Shown here: piece by piece, positions 17,693 to 26,576 of the stretch | Position numbering within the stretch: position 1 is the first letter of the stretch | Layout: each line of letters begins with the position of its first letter | From: Pseudomonas putida | GTDB lineage: Bacteria > Pseudomonadota > Gammaproteobacteria > Pseudomonadales > Pseudomonadaceae | Direction: 5' to 3' | DNA: 64,000 bases | Assembly (NCBI RefSeq): GCF_022627325.1 | Contig: NZ_JAETZZ010000008.1 | Location: 62,001 to 126,000 of the forward strand | Notes under the pieces: model-generated | Databases searched by the model: none | What the model was told of the DNA's origin: nothing | Seen by the model: the letters and a program-made list of their open reading frames with translations, nothing else | Made by a program: the position numbers and the translations under genes

Positions 17693-18602
17693 TCAGCAAG
17701 TGGCTGAATCGCGGTCGCGAACGAGCCCAGCGACCCAGTCAGCGAATGCACTCACGGCTGGAGAGAGAAAGCGCTGATGCGGGTATAGCAGGTGTACGGG
17801 AACCGAGCCAGGCTGCCAGTCAGCAAGCACTTCGACCAGCCGTCCTTCCCGCAGATGCTCGCTGACCACGTTCTCGGCCAACTGCACCAGCCCAAAACCT
17901 TCAAGACACATTTTTATATAGAGCCCCGTCTCGTTGACAGCTGCCGTGCCGTTTACCAGGACTGAGATCTTTTCAGTGCCGCGGGCGAAGCGCATTTCGC
18001 CCGCTTGCCTTGCGCGGCCTGAGAAGTAATGAATGGCACGGTGGTAAGACAAGTCTTGCGGTGTTTGCGGCGTACCATTTTCTTCGAGATAGGCGGCAGA
18101 CGCACAGGTCACCCAGCGAAAGCGGCCGAGTGGGCGCGCAACAAGCGTTGAATCATTCAGCTCGCCTGTACGAATGACACAATCGACACCCTCTTGAACC
18201 AGATCAACCTGCCGATCGTTGACGCCTATCATCAGGTAAATATCTGGGTAGCGCCGATAAAAGTCGTGCAGGTTCGGCATGACGATGAAGTGTGCGATAC
18301 CGCCCGGCATATCGACCCGCAAACGACCCTGTGGCCGTTTTACTGAGTCCGTCAGGCTCGTTTCCGTATGTTCGATCAGCGCAAGAATTTCTCGGCATTG
18401 CCCCAGATACTGCGCCCCCCTCTGGAGTAAGGCTGACCCGACGTGTTGTTCTGTTCAGCAGGCGCACCTGTAGGTATTTCTCAAGATTCTTGACGCTGCT
18501 GGTAACCGTCGATGCCGGCAAAGACAGCGTCTGTGCCGCCTGGATGAAGCTGCCTGACTCAGCCACACGAACAAAAACCTGCATCGCTTGAATACGGTCC
18601 AT
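17693..18602 (-). pseudogene. LysR-family regulator interrupted by a frameshift
   Basis: The N-terminal part from ATG 18602 (MDRIQAMQVFVRVAESGSFI, TLSLPASTVTSSVKNLE, NRTTRRVSLTPEG) and the C-terminal part (RLRVDMPGGIAHFIVMP onward to 17693) are in different frames. They meet at a run of six C (18415-18420; G on the coding strand). Removing one base restores a continuous ~302-residue LysR protein through GAQYLGQCREILALIEHTE. Either a recent mutation, a phase-variable tract, or a sequencing error. It is divergent from the amidohydrolase at 18748 and would be its natural regulator. Confidence 0.85.
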
Positions 18603-18747
18603 GACTGTTTGCAGCCTCAAATCAATGGTGGAGGGAGCCCGTCATTATTCGTCATCATTGAATAATAAAACCAGTTTAACCGCCTTTTTCCCGCAGTATC
18701 GCCTCGCGTACATTTCTTTCATCGTAATTTGGAAGGGTGTACCGAAA

Positions 18748-20148
18748 ATGGCTGAATACAACCGCACTATCGTGAATACCCCAGCTGGCCCGGCCGGCCG
18801 CACACTCATCCGCGACGCTACAGTGCTGAGCATGGATGGCGAGATCGGCAATCTGGAGCGCGGCGACATCCTTATTGAAGGCAACACCATCACGGCGATT
18901 GGTGAGGACCTTGAGGCCGGCGACGCTATGGTGATCGAGGCATCCGGCATGATTGTCATGCCGGGCATGGTCGATACGCACCGTCACTCTTGGGAAGGGC
19001 AATTGCGTCGAATCAATCCGAATGCCGAGACCCTGGAAGACTACTGCAACGCCACGCACTTCTCCTTCGCCAAATACTATCGCCCGGCTGACATGTACAT
19101 CGGCAACCTGCTGACTGCATTGGGCTGCATCGATGCAGGTATCACTACCCTGGTGGACAACTCCCATAACAGCCGCACCGGGGCGCATTCCGATGCGGCG
19201 GTCGAGGCGCTGCTCGATTCAGGCATACGCGCCGTACACGCCTCGGGGGCGCCAGTGGCGGGAGATTGGGACAAAACCCACTGGCCCGGCAATCTGGAGC
19301 GTCTGCAGGAAAAATACATCAAGAATGGTGAAAATCCGCTGCTCTCGCTGGCAGTGATGGCGCAGCTGGAGCCGGAGCTATGGGCTGAGGCCAGACGCCT
19401 GGGACTACCGATCATCACCGAGTTTTTTGGCGGGGACATGGCCGCTGAGTTGGAAGGCTTGCATCGCAGGGGCCTGCTGCTCTCCGACAACATCTTCAAC
19501 CATTGCACCGCGCTTCCGGACGCCGGCTGGAAGATACTTCGCGAGGCTGGTGTGCGGGTCAATCTATGCCCGCGTTCAGATGCCCACTACGGCATTGAAG
19601 ATGGAATGTTTGCCATGCAGTCTGCCCAGCGCCATGGCATCAGCCCAGGACTGAGTGTCGATAACGAAACCTCCTACAGCGGTGACATGTTCATGGAGAT
19701 GCGGGTGGCGTTCTACCTGCAACGTGTCATGGGCATGCACCAGCAGCGCTGCTGCGGTGAGGGCCACAGTCCAGTGGTGACCCTGCCCGCCCATGGCCTG
19801 CTCAAAGCCGCGACTGTCGACGGCGCCACCTGTGCCGGCTTGCAGGACAAAGTCGGCAGCCTGGTTCCCGGCAAACAGGCGGACGTGATCTTTATCAACG
19901 TCCAGGACCTTAACCTTTACCCGTCAGGCAACGCCTACGGCACCGTGGTGCATGCGGCTGAGCGCAGCAATGTCGATACTGTCATCATTGGCGGGCGTAT
20001 CGTTAAGCGCGGCGGCAAGGTGCTAGGCGTGGACAGCGAAAAGCTGCGTGCAGCGATCGACGAGTCCCGTCAGCATCTGTTTGCTGCTGCTGGCTACCAG
20101 CCAGATATTTTTGCCGAGACATTCCTGCCGCTTGAATCCGCCAAATAA
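18748..20148 (+). CDS. Amidohydrolase-superfamily deaminase/chlorohydrolase-like protein
   Basis: 466 residues from ATG 18748; GGAAGG lies about 13 bases upstream. It belongs to the TRZ/ATZ/cytosine-deaminase-like subgroup: metal-binding HxH in VDTHRHSWEGQLRR, FNHCTALPDAGW with a third His, and the Asp of GLSVDNETSYSGD. The C-terminal strand region DKVGSLVPGKQADVIFINV is typical. Members deaminate or hydrolyse purines, pyrimidines, s-triazines and related rings; the substrate here is open. It is 11 bp upstream of a YdcZ-type permease and divergent from a broken LysR gene, so a nucleobase-like catabolic pair is plausible. Confidence 0.85.
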   Translation: MAEYNRTIVNTPAGPAGRTLIRDATVLSMDGEIGNLERGDILIEGNTITAIGEDLEAGDAMVIEASGMIVMPGMVDTHRHSWEGQLRRINPNAETLEDYCNATHFSFAKYYRPADMYIGNLLTALGCIDAGITTLVDNSHNSRTGAHSDAAVEALLDSGIRAVHASGAPVAGDWDKTHWPGNLERLQEKYIKNGENPLLSLAVMAQLEPELWAEARRLGLPIITEFFGGDMAAELEGLHRRGLLLSDNIFNHCTALPDAGWKILREAGVRVNLCPRSDAHYGIEDGMFAMQSAQRHGISPGLSVDNETSYSGDMFMEMRVAFYLQRVMGMHQQRCCGEGHSPVVTLPAHGLLKAATVDGATCAGLQDKVGSLVPGKQADVIFINVQDLNLYPSGNAYGTVVHAAERSNVDTVIIGGRIVKRGGKVLGVDSEKLRAAIDESRQHLFAAAGYQPDIFAETFLPLESAK

Positions 20149-20159
20149 GGAGGCGTGAG

Positions 20160-20633
20160 ATGAACGCAGCCTACTACCTGCTGGCCGTCTGTGCTGGGCT
20201 TGGCATCACTCTGCAGACCACGCTGAATGGCCAGCTCGCTAAAGGTGTGGGTGGAGACTCCGTAGCGGCGGCGTTGTTTTCTTTTACTGCCGGAGCGGTA
20301 TGCCTGGGCATCTTTTCATTGATGCGCGGCGGGATATGGGCTTCACTGGCGGCTATACCTGCTCAGCCTTGGTGGAGCCTGCTTGGAGGCTTGCTGGGTG
20401 CAGGCGCGTTGCTCAGCTACGTAGTGCTTGCGCCAAAAATCGGTCTATCAGCCCTGCTTGGTCTCGCCATCGCCGGACAGATTACATCGTCCTTGGTGAT
20501 CGATCATTTGGGATTGCTCGCGGCTGTTGAGCGGCCAGTGTCCGCCGTCAAATTGGGCGGTACGATTATGATGCTCGCAGGCCAGACCATCGCTTTGTTC
20601 GGTGATAGGTTGACAGCACATTACTCCCACTAA
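20160..20633 (+). CDS. YdcZ-family (DUF606) DMT permease
   Basis: 157 residues with five hydrophobic segments, starting YYLLAVCAGLGITLQTTLNG and including LLGGLLGAGALLSYVVLAPK and IGLSALLGLAIAGQITSSL. This is the five-helix half-transporter pattern of YdcZ proteins in the DMT superfamily. It follows the amidohydrolase by 11 bp with an AGGAGG site, so both are one transcript and the permease may move the enzyme's substrate or product. Confidence 0.85.
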   Translation: MNAAYYLLAVCAGLGITLQTTLNGQLAKGVGGDSVAAALFSFTAGAVCLGIFSLMRGGIWASLAAIPAQPWWSLLGGLLGAGALLSYVVLAPKIGLSALLGLAIAGQITSSLVIDHLGLLAAVERPVSAVKLGGTIMMLAGQTIALFGDRLTAHYSH

Positions 20634-20719
20634 GGCCGGCTTGGCCCTTGTGTCAGGGAGGTATGAATAGGCGCTGCTACCGCGTTTTCTCGTATGCGGT
20701 CGGCGAAGGCCCGCTCTGG

Positions 20720-20755
20720 GTTGATTGCAGCCATTCGCGACCGGCTGCAATCAAC
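20720..20755. repeat. 13-bp perfect inverted repeat
   Basis: GTTGATTGCAGCC and GGCTGCAATCAAC around a 10-base loop. No T tract follows, so a terminator role is uncertain; it may be a REP-like palindrome of a different class. Confidence 0.5.
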
Positions 20756-20879
20756 GCTTAACGCCGTTCTCTACCCACCGCGTCAGAGGCCACTCAAGCA
20801 CACTACGAAAGAAGGCTTCGTGCGCCCATCGCTTTCTGCTTTTTTGCTCTGCTGGTCCACGCCGGGTACCACTGGCTGT

Positions 20880-20923
20880 GGGAGCCGCGCTTGCCGGCGA
20901 TGGGCTGCGAAGCGGCCCCGGTT
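20880..20923 (-). repeat. REP element, copy 2 (inverted)
   Basis: Reverse complement of the REP unit at 6867-6912, with the same GCAGCCC variant in the first arm. Confidence 0.85.
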
Positions 20924-21051
20924 GAAAATGCCTGTTATAGGTCGTTGGCGGCCAGTCGCAAAAGTTTGCCAACCACCCAACCGACAAGCACCCAGCGCGG
21001 GTCACCTATCGTCAATCTCGCTTTTTAGAGATCCGAGCCATGCTGCCCTGC

Positions 21052-21489
21052 TCAAAGCATGTTGATTGCCGCACGCAACGCCAGCAGGTAGGTTTCGACA
21101 CCAAACCCGCAGATCTGCCCTCGCACCACCTCGGCAAACACCGAGTGATGGCGGAACGGCTCCCTGGCATGGATGTTAGACATGTGCACTTCAACCACCG
21201 GCACTTCGATAATGGCCAGTGCATCACGAATGCCGTAGCTGTAGTGGGTCCAGGCGCCGGCATTGATCAGCACCGCATCCACCCGGTCCTCATAGGCCTG
21301 ATGGATGCGTTCGCACATCGCGCCTTCGAAGTTGCTCTGAAAGCTCTCGACCTGCGCCCCCAGCTCCTCGCCCAGGGCCTGCAACGCCTGGTCGATGTCT
21401 GCCAAGGTCGCCGTGCCGTACTGGCGCGGGTCGCGCTTGCCGAACATGTTGTGATTGATGCCATGCAGCATCAGTACTTTGGCGACCAT
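21052..21489 (-). CDS. aroQ: Type II 3-dehydroquinate dehydratase (AroQ paralogue)
   Basis: 145 residues. The class II DHQase layout is present: KRDPRQYG (catalytic Arg and Tyr), NAGAWTHYSYGIRDAL, and EVHMSNIHAREPFRHHS with the catalytic Glu, His and Arg. The entry motif is LHGINHNMFG instead of the usual LNGPNLNMLG, so it is a divergent, probably catabolic paralogue rather than the housekeeping enzyme. Five bases behind the aroE-like gene in a tightly coupled operon. ATG has GGAG upstream. Confidence 0.85.
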   Translation of the reverse strand: MVAKVLMLHGINHNMFGKRDPRQYGTATLADIDQALQALGEELGAQVESFQSNFEGAMCERIHQAYEDRVDAVLINAGAWTHYSYGIRDALAIIEVPVVEVHMSNIHAREPFRHHSVFAEVVRGQICGFGVETYLLALRAAINML

Positions 21490-21493
21490 CGAC

Positions 21494-22312
21494 CTACTCC
21501 AGGGGAATCGTCAGCTGATCGATCACCGCACGTGTGTCGGGCCGCACCCCGCGCCACCAGGCGAACGCCTCGGCGGCCTGCTCCACCAACATGCCGACGC
21601 CATCGGCCAGGCGCGCCTGGCCCTGCTCGCGAGCCAGGCGCAGGAACGGCGTGAGGCCTTTGCCATAGGCCAGCTCATAGGCCAGGCGCGCTTCGCCCAG
21701 CACATCCGCCGGCAGTGGCGGCAAATCGCCGGTCAGGCTCGCCGAGGTGGCGTTGACCACAATGTCGAACGATTGCCCTTCCAGCTCTTCGTAGCGGCTG
21801 ATGCGCAGACGCGGGTGATCGAGTTCGTTACGCAGCGTCAGCGCCTTGGCCATGTCACGGTTCGCGATCACCAGCTCACATGGCCCCGCCTGCAGGAACG
21901 GCAGCAACGCCCCGCGCACCGCACCGCCGGCGCCCAGCAGCAGCACACGGCGGTTGCGCAGCGGCTCGCCAAGGTTCTCCTCGATGTCGCGCAGCAAACC
22001 GATGCCATCGAAGTTCTCGGCAATGATGCAGCCGCCCTCGAACTTCAGCGCATTGGCCGCCCGTGCCAGTTGCGCCCGCTCACTGCGCTGGCTGGCCAGT
22101 TCGAAGGCACGCAGCTTGAACGGGGCGGTGATGTTCATGCCCTTCCCGCCTTCACTACGAAACTGCAGCACCTGGGCTTCGAAGTCATCCAGCGAGCCTT
22201 CGATAGCCCCGTATTCCATCTGCTGGTTGCTGACCTGGGCGAACAGGCCATGAATCAACGGGGATTTGGTGTGGTTGATCGGCCGGCCGATCACTGCGTA
22301 GCGGTCGCTCAT
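21494..22312 (-). CDS. aroE: Shikimate/quinate dehydrogenase-like protein (AroE paralogue)
   Basis: 272 residues. N-terminal substrate domain with INHTKSPLIHGLF and the catalytic Lys in GMNITAPFKLRAF; the paired Asp lies in AENFDGIGLL. NADP-binding GAGGAVRGALLPFL follows near residue 127. Together with the AroQ paralogue it could interconvert dehydroquinate, dehydroshikimate and shikimate, or a related cyclic acid. Overlaps the upstream CoA-transferase gene by four bases (ATGA). Confidence 0.87.
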   Translation of the reverse strand: MSDRYAVIGRPINHTKSPLIHGLFAQVSNQQMEYGAIEGSLDDFEAQVLQFRSEGGKGMNITAPFKLRAFELASQRSERAQLARAANALKFEGGCIIAENFDGIGLLRDIEENLGEPLRNRRVLLLGAGGAVRGALLPFLQAGPCELVIANRDMAKALTLRNELDHPRLRISRYEELEGQSFDIVVNATSASLTGDLPPLPADVLGEARLAYELAYGKGLTPFLRLAREQGQARLADGVGMLVEQAAEAFAWWRGVRPDTRAVIDQLTIPLE

Positions 22313-23541
22313 CGTGCATCTCCGTGGGTAAACAGCACACCATCCGCCTGCAGGACGGCGATTTCTTCAGGGCTGAAGCCAAGCCCGGCAGCCACTTCGG
22401 CGTTGTGCTGGCCAAGGTCCGGGGCGACTTGGTGGATCGTGGTATCGCAGTCGGAAAAGCGGAACGGCAGGTTAGGCAGGCGCAGCGTGCCGTAGCGTGG
22501 ATGCTGCTGCTCGATGACCATGTTGCGTGCCTGGATCTGCGGGTCGGCCAGCACTTCGTCGATGCGCTGGACCTTGGCACTGGGGATGTCGATGGCATCG
22601 AGCAACGCCAGAATCTCAGCCACCCGACGCGCGCCGACCCAGTCGCGGACCACCGCCAGGATCGCCTCGCGGTGGGCGTTGCGGCCGTTGAGGCTGTGGT
22701 AGCGCTGGTCGCTGCCGAACCCGGGCGGGCCGCCGTTGGCTTCGAGCATGGCCGCGAAGCGCCGCCAGGCATCGTCGACCTGGGCGGCGATCACCAGGTC
22801 GCCGTCGGCGGCGCGGAACACGCCGTAAAGGGTCGAGGTGGGCATGTCGTGGCCAGTCTGCTGGGGCAATACCGTGCCACCGGACAGCGTGTAGCACTGC
22901 ACCGCGTATTCGTGCATCGACACCAGGGTGTCGTACAGGGCCATGTCGATGTGCTGGCCACGGCCACTGTTCACGCGGCCGAGCAGCGCGGCATTGATCG
23001 CCGCCACCGCGTGGATGCCGGTGTACATGTCGCCTAGGGAAATACGCAGCAGCGGCGGCGCCTCACCCGGCACGCCAACCATCTGCATGATCCCGCTCTT
23101 GGCCTCGGCGATCAGGCCGAAGCCGGCGCGGTGGGCGTCCGGCCCGGTGTGCCCGTAGGCGGAAATCGAGCAGTACACCAGACCCGGGTTGCGCGCCGAC
23201 AGCTCGGCGTAACCCAGGCCCAGCTTGTCCAGAGCGCCGGGGCGGTAGTTTTCGATGAACACATCGGCCGAATCGGTCAGGCGTTGCATGAAGGCTTTGC
23301 CACGCGGGTCCTTCATATTGACGCTGACGCCCTGCTTGCCCATGTTCAGTTGCAGGAAGTAGCCGCTCTGCTGGTCATCCAGGGTAAACGCATGCTGGCG
23401 GCCGGCATCGCCGCTGCCCGGCCGTTCGACCTTGATCACCTCGGCACCCAGCGCGGCCAGGCAGCGCCCCACATAAGGACCGGCGAGGAAGTGGCTGTAG
23501 TCGATGACGCGGATACCCGCCAATGGCAATGCCTGGCTCAT
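22309..23541 (-). CDS. CaiB/BaiF class III CoA-transferase
   Basis: 410 residues. Family opening LAGIRVIDYSHFLAGPYVGR, then KVERPGSGDAGR and NMGKQGVSVNMKDPRGK. The catalytic Asp is in LLRISLGDMYTGIHAVAAIN. Such enzymes move CoA between carboxylic acids, often dicarboxylates. It overlaps MaoC upstream and aroE downstream by four bases each, so it acts in the same pathway; activation of an acid before hydration by the MaoC protein is plausible. Confidence 0.9.
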   Translation of the reverse strand: MSQALPLAGIRVIDYSHFLAGPYVGRCLAALGAEVIKVERPGSGDAGRQHAFTLDDQQSGYFLQLNMGKQGVSVNMKDPRGKAFMQRLTDSADVFIENYRPGALDKLGLGYAELSARNPGLVYCSISAYGHTGPDAHRAGFGLIAEAKSGIMQMVGVPGEAPPLLRISLGDMYTGIHAVAAINAALLGRVNSGRGQHIDMALYDTLVSMHEYAVQCYTLSGGTVLPQQTGHDMPTSTLYGVFRAADGDLVIAAQVDDAWRRFAAMLEANGGPPGFGSDQRYHSLNGRNAHREAILAVVRDWVGARRVAEILALLDAIDIPSAKVQRIDEVLADPQIQARNMVIEQQHPRYGTLRLPNLPFRFSDCDTTIHQVAPDLGQHNAEVAAGLGFSPEEIAVLQADGVLFTHGDAR

Positions 23542-23993
23542 GCGTCTGCCCTCCTCGGCACCATCAGGCGGTGCTCGCCGCGCTGCACGACCTCGCCATT
23601 CTGGTTGATCAGTTCCGACGGCAGTACCACGATGCCCCAGCCCGGGCGGCTTTTGCTGGGACGCATCGCCCCCACGCGCATGCGAACATGCAGCACATCG
23701 TTGACCTTGATCGGCAGCACGAAATCCCAGGTCCAGCCCAGCGACATACCCGGCACGAAGCGGTATTCACATTGGGTCTTCAGGCCGTCGGCGATCGACA
23801 GCCCGAACAAGCCGTGGGCGACCAGGCAGCCGAAATGGCTGGCATTGGCGTATGCCTCATCGACATGGACCGGGGTGTGGTCGCCGGTAAGGTCGGCGTA
23901 GGCCAGGATGCGCTCGCGAGTTACCGTGTAGGTGGGGCTGAGGCATTCATCGCCTTCGCGGGCATCGTCCCAGAATTTTTCCACTACGCTCAT
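23538..23993 (-). CDS. MaoC-family (hotdog) enoyl-CoA hydratase/dehydratase
   Basis: 151 residues from ATG 23993, which overlaps the upstream VOC gene by four bases. The hydratase-2 motif reads YADLTGDHTPVHVDEAYANA followed by HFGCLVAHGLFGLSIADGL, giving the catalytic Asp and His. Acts on enoyl- or hydroxyacyl-CoA, such as the product of the adjacent CoA-transferase. Confidence 0.88.
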   Translation of the reverse strand: MSVVEKFWDDAREGDECLSPTYTVTRERILAYADLTGDHTPVHVDEAYANASHFGCLVAHGLFGLSIADGLKTQCEYRFVPGMSLGWTWDFVLPIKVNDVLHVRMRVGAMRPSKSRPGWGIVVLPSELINQNGEVVQRGEHRLMVPRRADA

Positions 23994-24388
23994 GCCGATA
24001 CCTCCGCACGCGGGTCGATGGCCAGTGCCTGGGCGACGCATTTGGCCGGCGAGGCCTGGATGAACTCAACCGCCAAACCGTCGGGCAGGCGCAGCCAGTT
24101 GCGGCCCTGAGGCATTTCGCTGACGCCGAAGCGCTGGGCTGTGGCCAGGGCGGCTTCCAGGTCCTCGCACATGATGCCCAGGTGCGCCATGCGACCCTCC
24201 GGCCCGGCGAAGTCAGGCTGGTGAATGAACTGCAGGCCGCCCAGCGTCCAGTACTGCGTCGGCTGCTCGACGTCGCCCTGCACTTCCCGCATGGTCATAC
24301 CGCACACTTCGTTGAAGAAACGGATATGCCACTGAATGTCCCGCACCCAGAAGGCAGCGTGTTCGAGATAGGCTTTCGGCTGGCTCAT
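23990..24388 (-). CDS. VOC-superfamily (glyoxalase-like) protein
   Basis: 132 residues from ATG 24388, overlapping the upstream reductase gene by four bases. One vicinal-oxygen-chelate module pair: YLEHAAFWVRDIQWHIRFFN and GRMAHLGIMCEDLEAALATA, ending DGLAVEFIQA. His and Glu in these places are the usual metal ligands. Could be an isomerase, lyase or dioxygenase-like enzyme; the operon does not decide. Confidence 0.82.
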   Translation of the reverse strand: MSQPKAYLEHAAFWVRDIQWHIRFFNEVCGMTMREVQGDVEQPTQYWTLGGLQFIHQPDFAGPEGRMAHLGIMCEDLEAALATAQRFGVSEMPQGRNWLRLPDGLAVEFIQASPAKCVAQALAIDPRAEVSA

Positions 24389-25332
24389 GGAGTGTCCCTT
24401 TTCTGGTGATCGGCCATCGCGCGTTCGATGCCCTTGATACAGGCCACCAAGGTCGCGTTGACGGGGGTGGCAACGCCATGGCGCTGACCCCAGCGCACGA
24501 CGGAGCCGTTGATGAAATCGATTTCGGTGATCGAGCCCTTTTCCAGGCTTTGCAGCATCGAGGTACGAAAGCTTGCCGGCAGGCCCTCGGCAGCCAGCGT
24601 CCATGCCGCTTCGGGACTGGTCAGGCTCAGGCGAATGCCCGCCCGTTCGGCAACGGCGATGGCCTCGGCCACGGCAGCCTTTGCCGTGCTTTCCAGCAAC
24701 GGCTCGCTGTACAGCTGCCCATAGCTGAGCATGGTGATGCCGCTCAACGCGCCTGTCGCGACGTTGACCAGCAGCTTGTCCCACATGGTGCCGAGGATGT
24801 TGTCACTGACCGTGGTGGCCAGCCCGGCGTTGTTGAAAGCTTCGGCGATGGCCTGCACGCGCGGGGTCAGCTGGCCGTCGAGCTCGCCAATGAAGGTTTG
24901 TTTACCGACGACACCGGCGCTGATCGAGCCCGGGGCGAGCAGCACGCCGCCGACATAGGTCTTGCCAGCAAGCACCCGCTCGCGGCCCACCGCCTCGGCC
25001 AGGATGTCCTCGTGGCCAAGGCCGTTCTGCAGCGACAGCACCAGCGTCTGCGGCCCGATCAGCGCGGCGGCACCGGCGATGGCCTCGGCGGTGTGAAACG
25101 ACTTCACCAACACCACCACCAGGTCGGTCACGCCGACGTCCTCGGCTTCGATGGCCGCGTTGACCGGTACATAGCGCTCGCCCCGCTCGTCCTGCACCCG
25201 CAGGCCCTGCTGGTTCATCGCCTCGACGTGCGCGCGGCCGCGGTTCAACAGCCAGGTTTCATGCCCTGCCTCGCTCAGGGCCGCACCGATGGCGCAACCC
25301 AGTGCACCGGCACCCAGAATGCAGATTTTCAC
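24385..25332 (-). CDS. Ketopantoate-reductase-family (ApbA/PanE) dehydrogenase
   Basis: 315 residues. N-terminal Rossmann motif ICILGAGALGCAIGAALSEA, catalytic Lys region LVVVLVKSFHTAEA and SLQNGLGHEDIL, and C-terminal WDKLLVNVATGALSGITML. Such proteins reduce 2-oxo acids with NADPH. As first gene of a catabolic-looking operon it is more likely a pathway enzyme than the CoA-biosynthetic PanE. The divergent LysR gene starts 93 bp away. Confidence 0.88.
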   Translation of the reverse strand: MKICILGAGALGCAIGAALSEAGHETWLLNRGRAHVEAMNQQGLRVQDERGERYVPVNAAIEAEDVGVTDLVVVLVKSFHTAEAIAGAAALIGPQTLVLSLQNGLGHEDILAEAVGRERVLAGKTYVGGVLLAPGSISAGVVGKQTFIGELDGQLTPRVQAIAEAFNNAGLATTVSDNILGTMWDKLLVNVATGALSGITMLSYGQLYSEPLLESTAKAAVAEAIAVAERAGIRLSLTSPEAAWTLAAEGLPASFRTSMLQSLEKGSITEIDFINGSVVRWGQRHGVATPVNATLVACIKGIERAMADHQKRDTP

Positions 25333-25425
25333 GTCGCAGACCTCCTGTGATTTGCGATCACCTTATGCAGCGGGGATTATTTGCGCTATACAATGACCTC
25401 AATAAGCCTATTGAGATTGTTAATA

Positions 25426-26340
25426 ATGACGACCCTGGAGGCCCTGCCCGAGCCCAAGCTGCTGCAACTGTTCGACGTGCTGTACCACTGCCGCAGCGTG
25501 ACCCGCGCCGCCGAGCAGTTGGGGCAGAGCCAGCCGACCATCAGCATCTGGCTGGCGCGCCTGCGCGAACAATTGAACGACCCACTGTTCGTGCGCACGC
25601 CGGGCGGCATGGCCCCTACCCCGCGCGCCGACCAGCTGATAGGGCCGTGCCGCGAGGTGCTGGAATCGCTACGGCGGCTGACCGCCTGGGAGCCGCAGTT
25701 CATCGCCGCCACCGCGCAGCGGCGGTTTCGCCTGTGTGTCAGCGATGCCAGTCACATCACCTTGCTGCCCAGCATCCTCAACCATTTGCGCAAGCATGCG
25801 CCGGGCATACGCCTGGAGGCGGCGCGGATCGATGGCAATACCGAGAGTGCCCTGGAATCGGGCGAAGCGGACCTGGCCATCGGCTTCGTGCCATGGCTGG
25901 GAGGGGGGATGTATCAGCAGGTGCTGTTCGAGCAGGACTGGGTGTGCCTGAGCAACCCGCAGCATCCGCGCCTGGGCAAGGGCATGAGCCTGGAGCGGTA
26001 TCGGGCCGAGGGGCATGTGCAGATCAGTTTCGGCACCGGGCAGAAGCTGCTGGAAGCGGGATTGGCGCGGGCCGGGATCGAACGGCGAATCATGCTGGAG
26101 CTGCCGGCGTTTCTCGGCTTAGGGATGATAATCGGGACTACCGATCTACTCGCCACCTTGCCGCGGCATATCGGCCGGACACTGGCCGACATGCATGGGC
26201 TGCAGGTCCATGACTGCCCGTTCGAAGTTGAAGGGTTCACAGTCAAACAGCATTGGCATGCCCGATATCATCAGGACAGTGGAAACCGGTGGTTGAGGGA
26301 AGTCGTTCGCGGATTGTTTCAGTCCGCAAGCCAGGCATGA
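25426..26340 (+). CDS. LysR-family regulator, divergent from the aroQ/aroE operon
   Basis: 304 residues from ATG 25426 (MTTLEALPEPKLLQLFDVLY); the upstream start at 25381 lies inside the promoter gap. HTH: HCRSVTRAAEQLGQSQPTIS. The effector domain follows from about residue 90 (RRFRLCVSDASHITLLPSIL). Probably senses an intermediate and activates the six-gene operon on the other strand. Confidence 0.88.
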   Translation: MTTLEALPEPKLLQLFDVLYHCRSVTRAAEQLGQSQPTISIWLARLREQLNDPLFVRTPGGMAPTPRADQLIGPCREVLESLRRLTAWEPQFIAATAQRRFRLCVSDASHITLLPSILNHLRKHAPGIRLEAARIDGNTESALESGEADLAIGFVPWLGGGMYQQVLFEQDWVCLSNPQHPRLGKGMSLERYRAEGHVQISFGTGQKLLEAGLARAGIERRIMLELPAFLGLGMIIGTTDLLATLPRHIGRTLADMHGLQVHDCPFEVEGFTVKQHWHARYHQDSGNRWLREVVRGLFQSASQA

Positions 26341-26576
26341 CGTTGTTTCGACTTAGCGCGCGCATGTGGTTCAAGCAGTGTGCTTTAGCCGTAAGCGGAT
26401 CTTCGCGAAAGACGGATTTAGGTCGAAAACAGTCAACCCCGACCGGCACCTTTCGCCCCATAGCAGACCTCCGGTTTTCTGAGGTTCCACTGAGCTTTAC
26501 TGCCCCTGTATTCTCACCACGTTCATATCGGGCTCATAGCGGTCCTGGAAGATAATCATGGAAGAAGGGAAGAGCA

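Larger units (their letters stand above)
20634..21051. other. Non-coding gap with REP and a long inverted repeat
   Basis: About 420 bases between convergent genes. It holds the inverted repeat at 20720-20755 and the REP copy at 20880-20923. No gene was recognised. Confidence 0.5.

Noticed and set aside
20720..20755. 13-bp perfect inverted repeat as an intrinsic terminator
   Set aside because: No T tract follows on either strand, so it is listed only as a repeat.
24388..24784. 264-residue reading of the VOC gene
   Set aside because: The extra N-terminal part is a shadow of the reductase gene; the ATG at 24388 gives a standard VOC protein with a 4-bp overlap.
26341..26576. Small gene between the LysR and membrane-protein genes
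   Set aside because: The only frames are short, lack ribosome sites and have no recognisable protein pattern.
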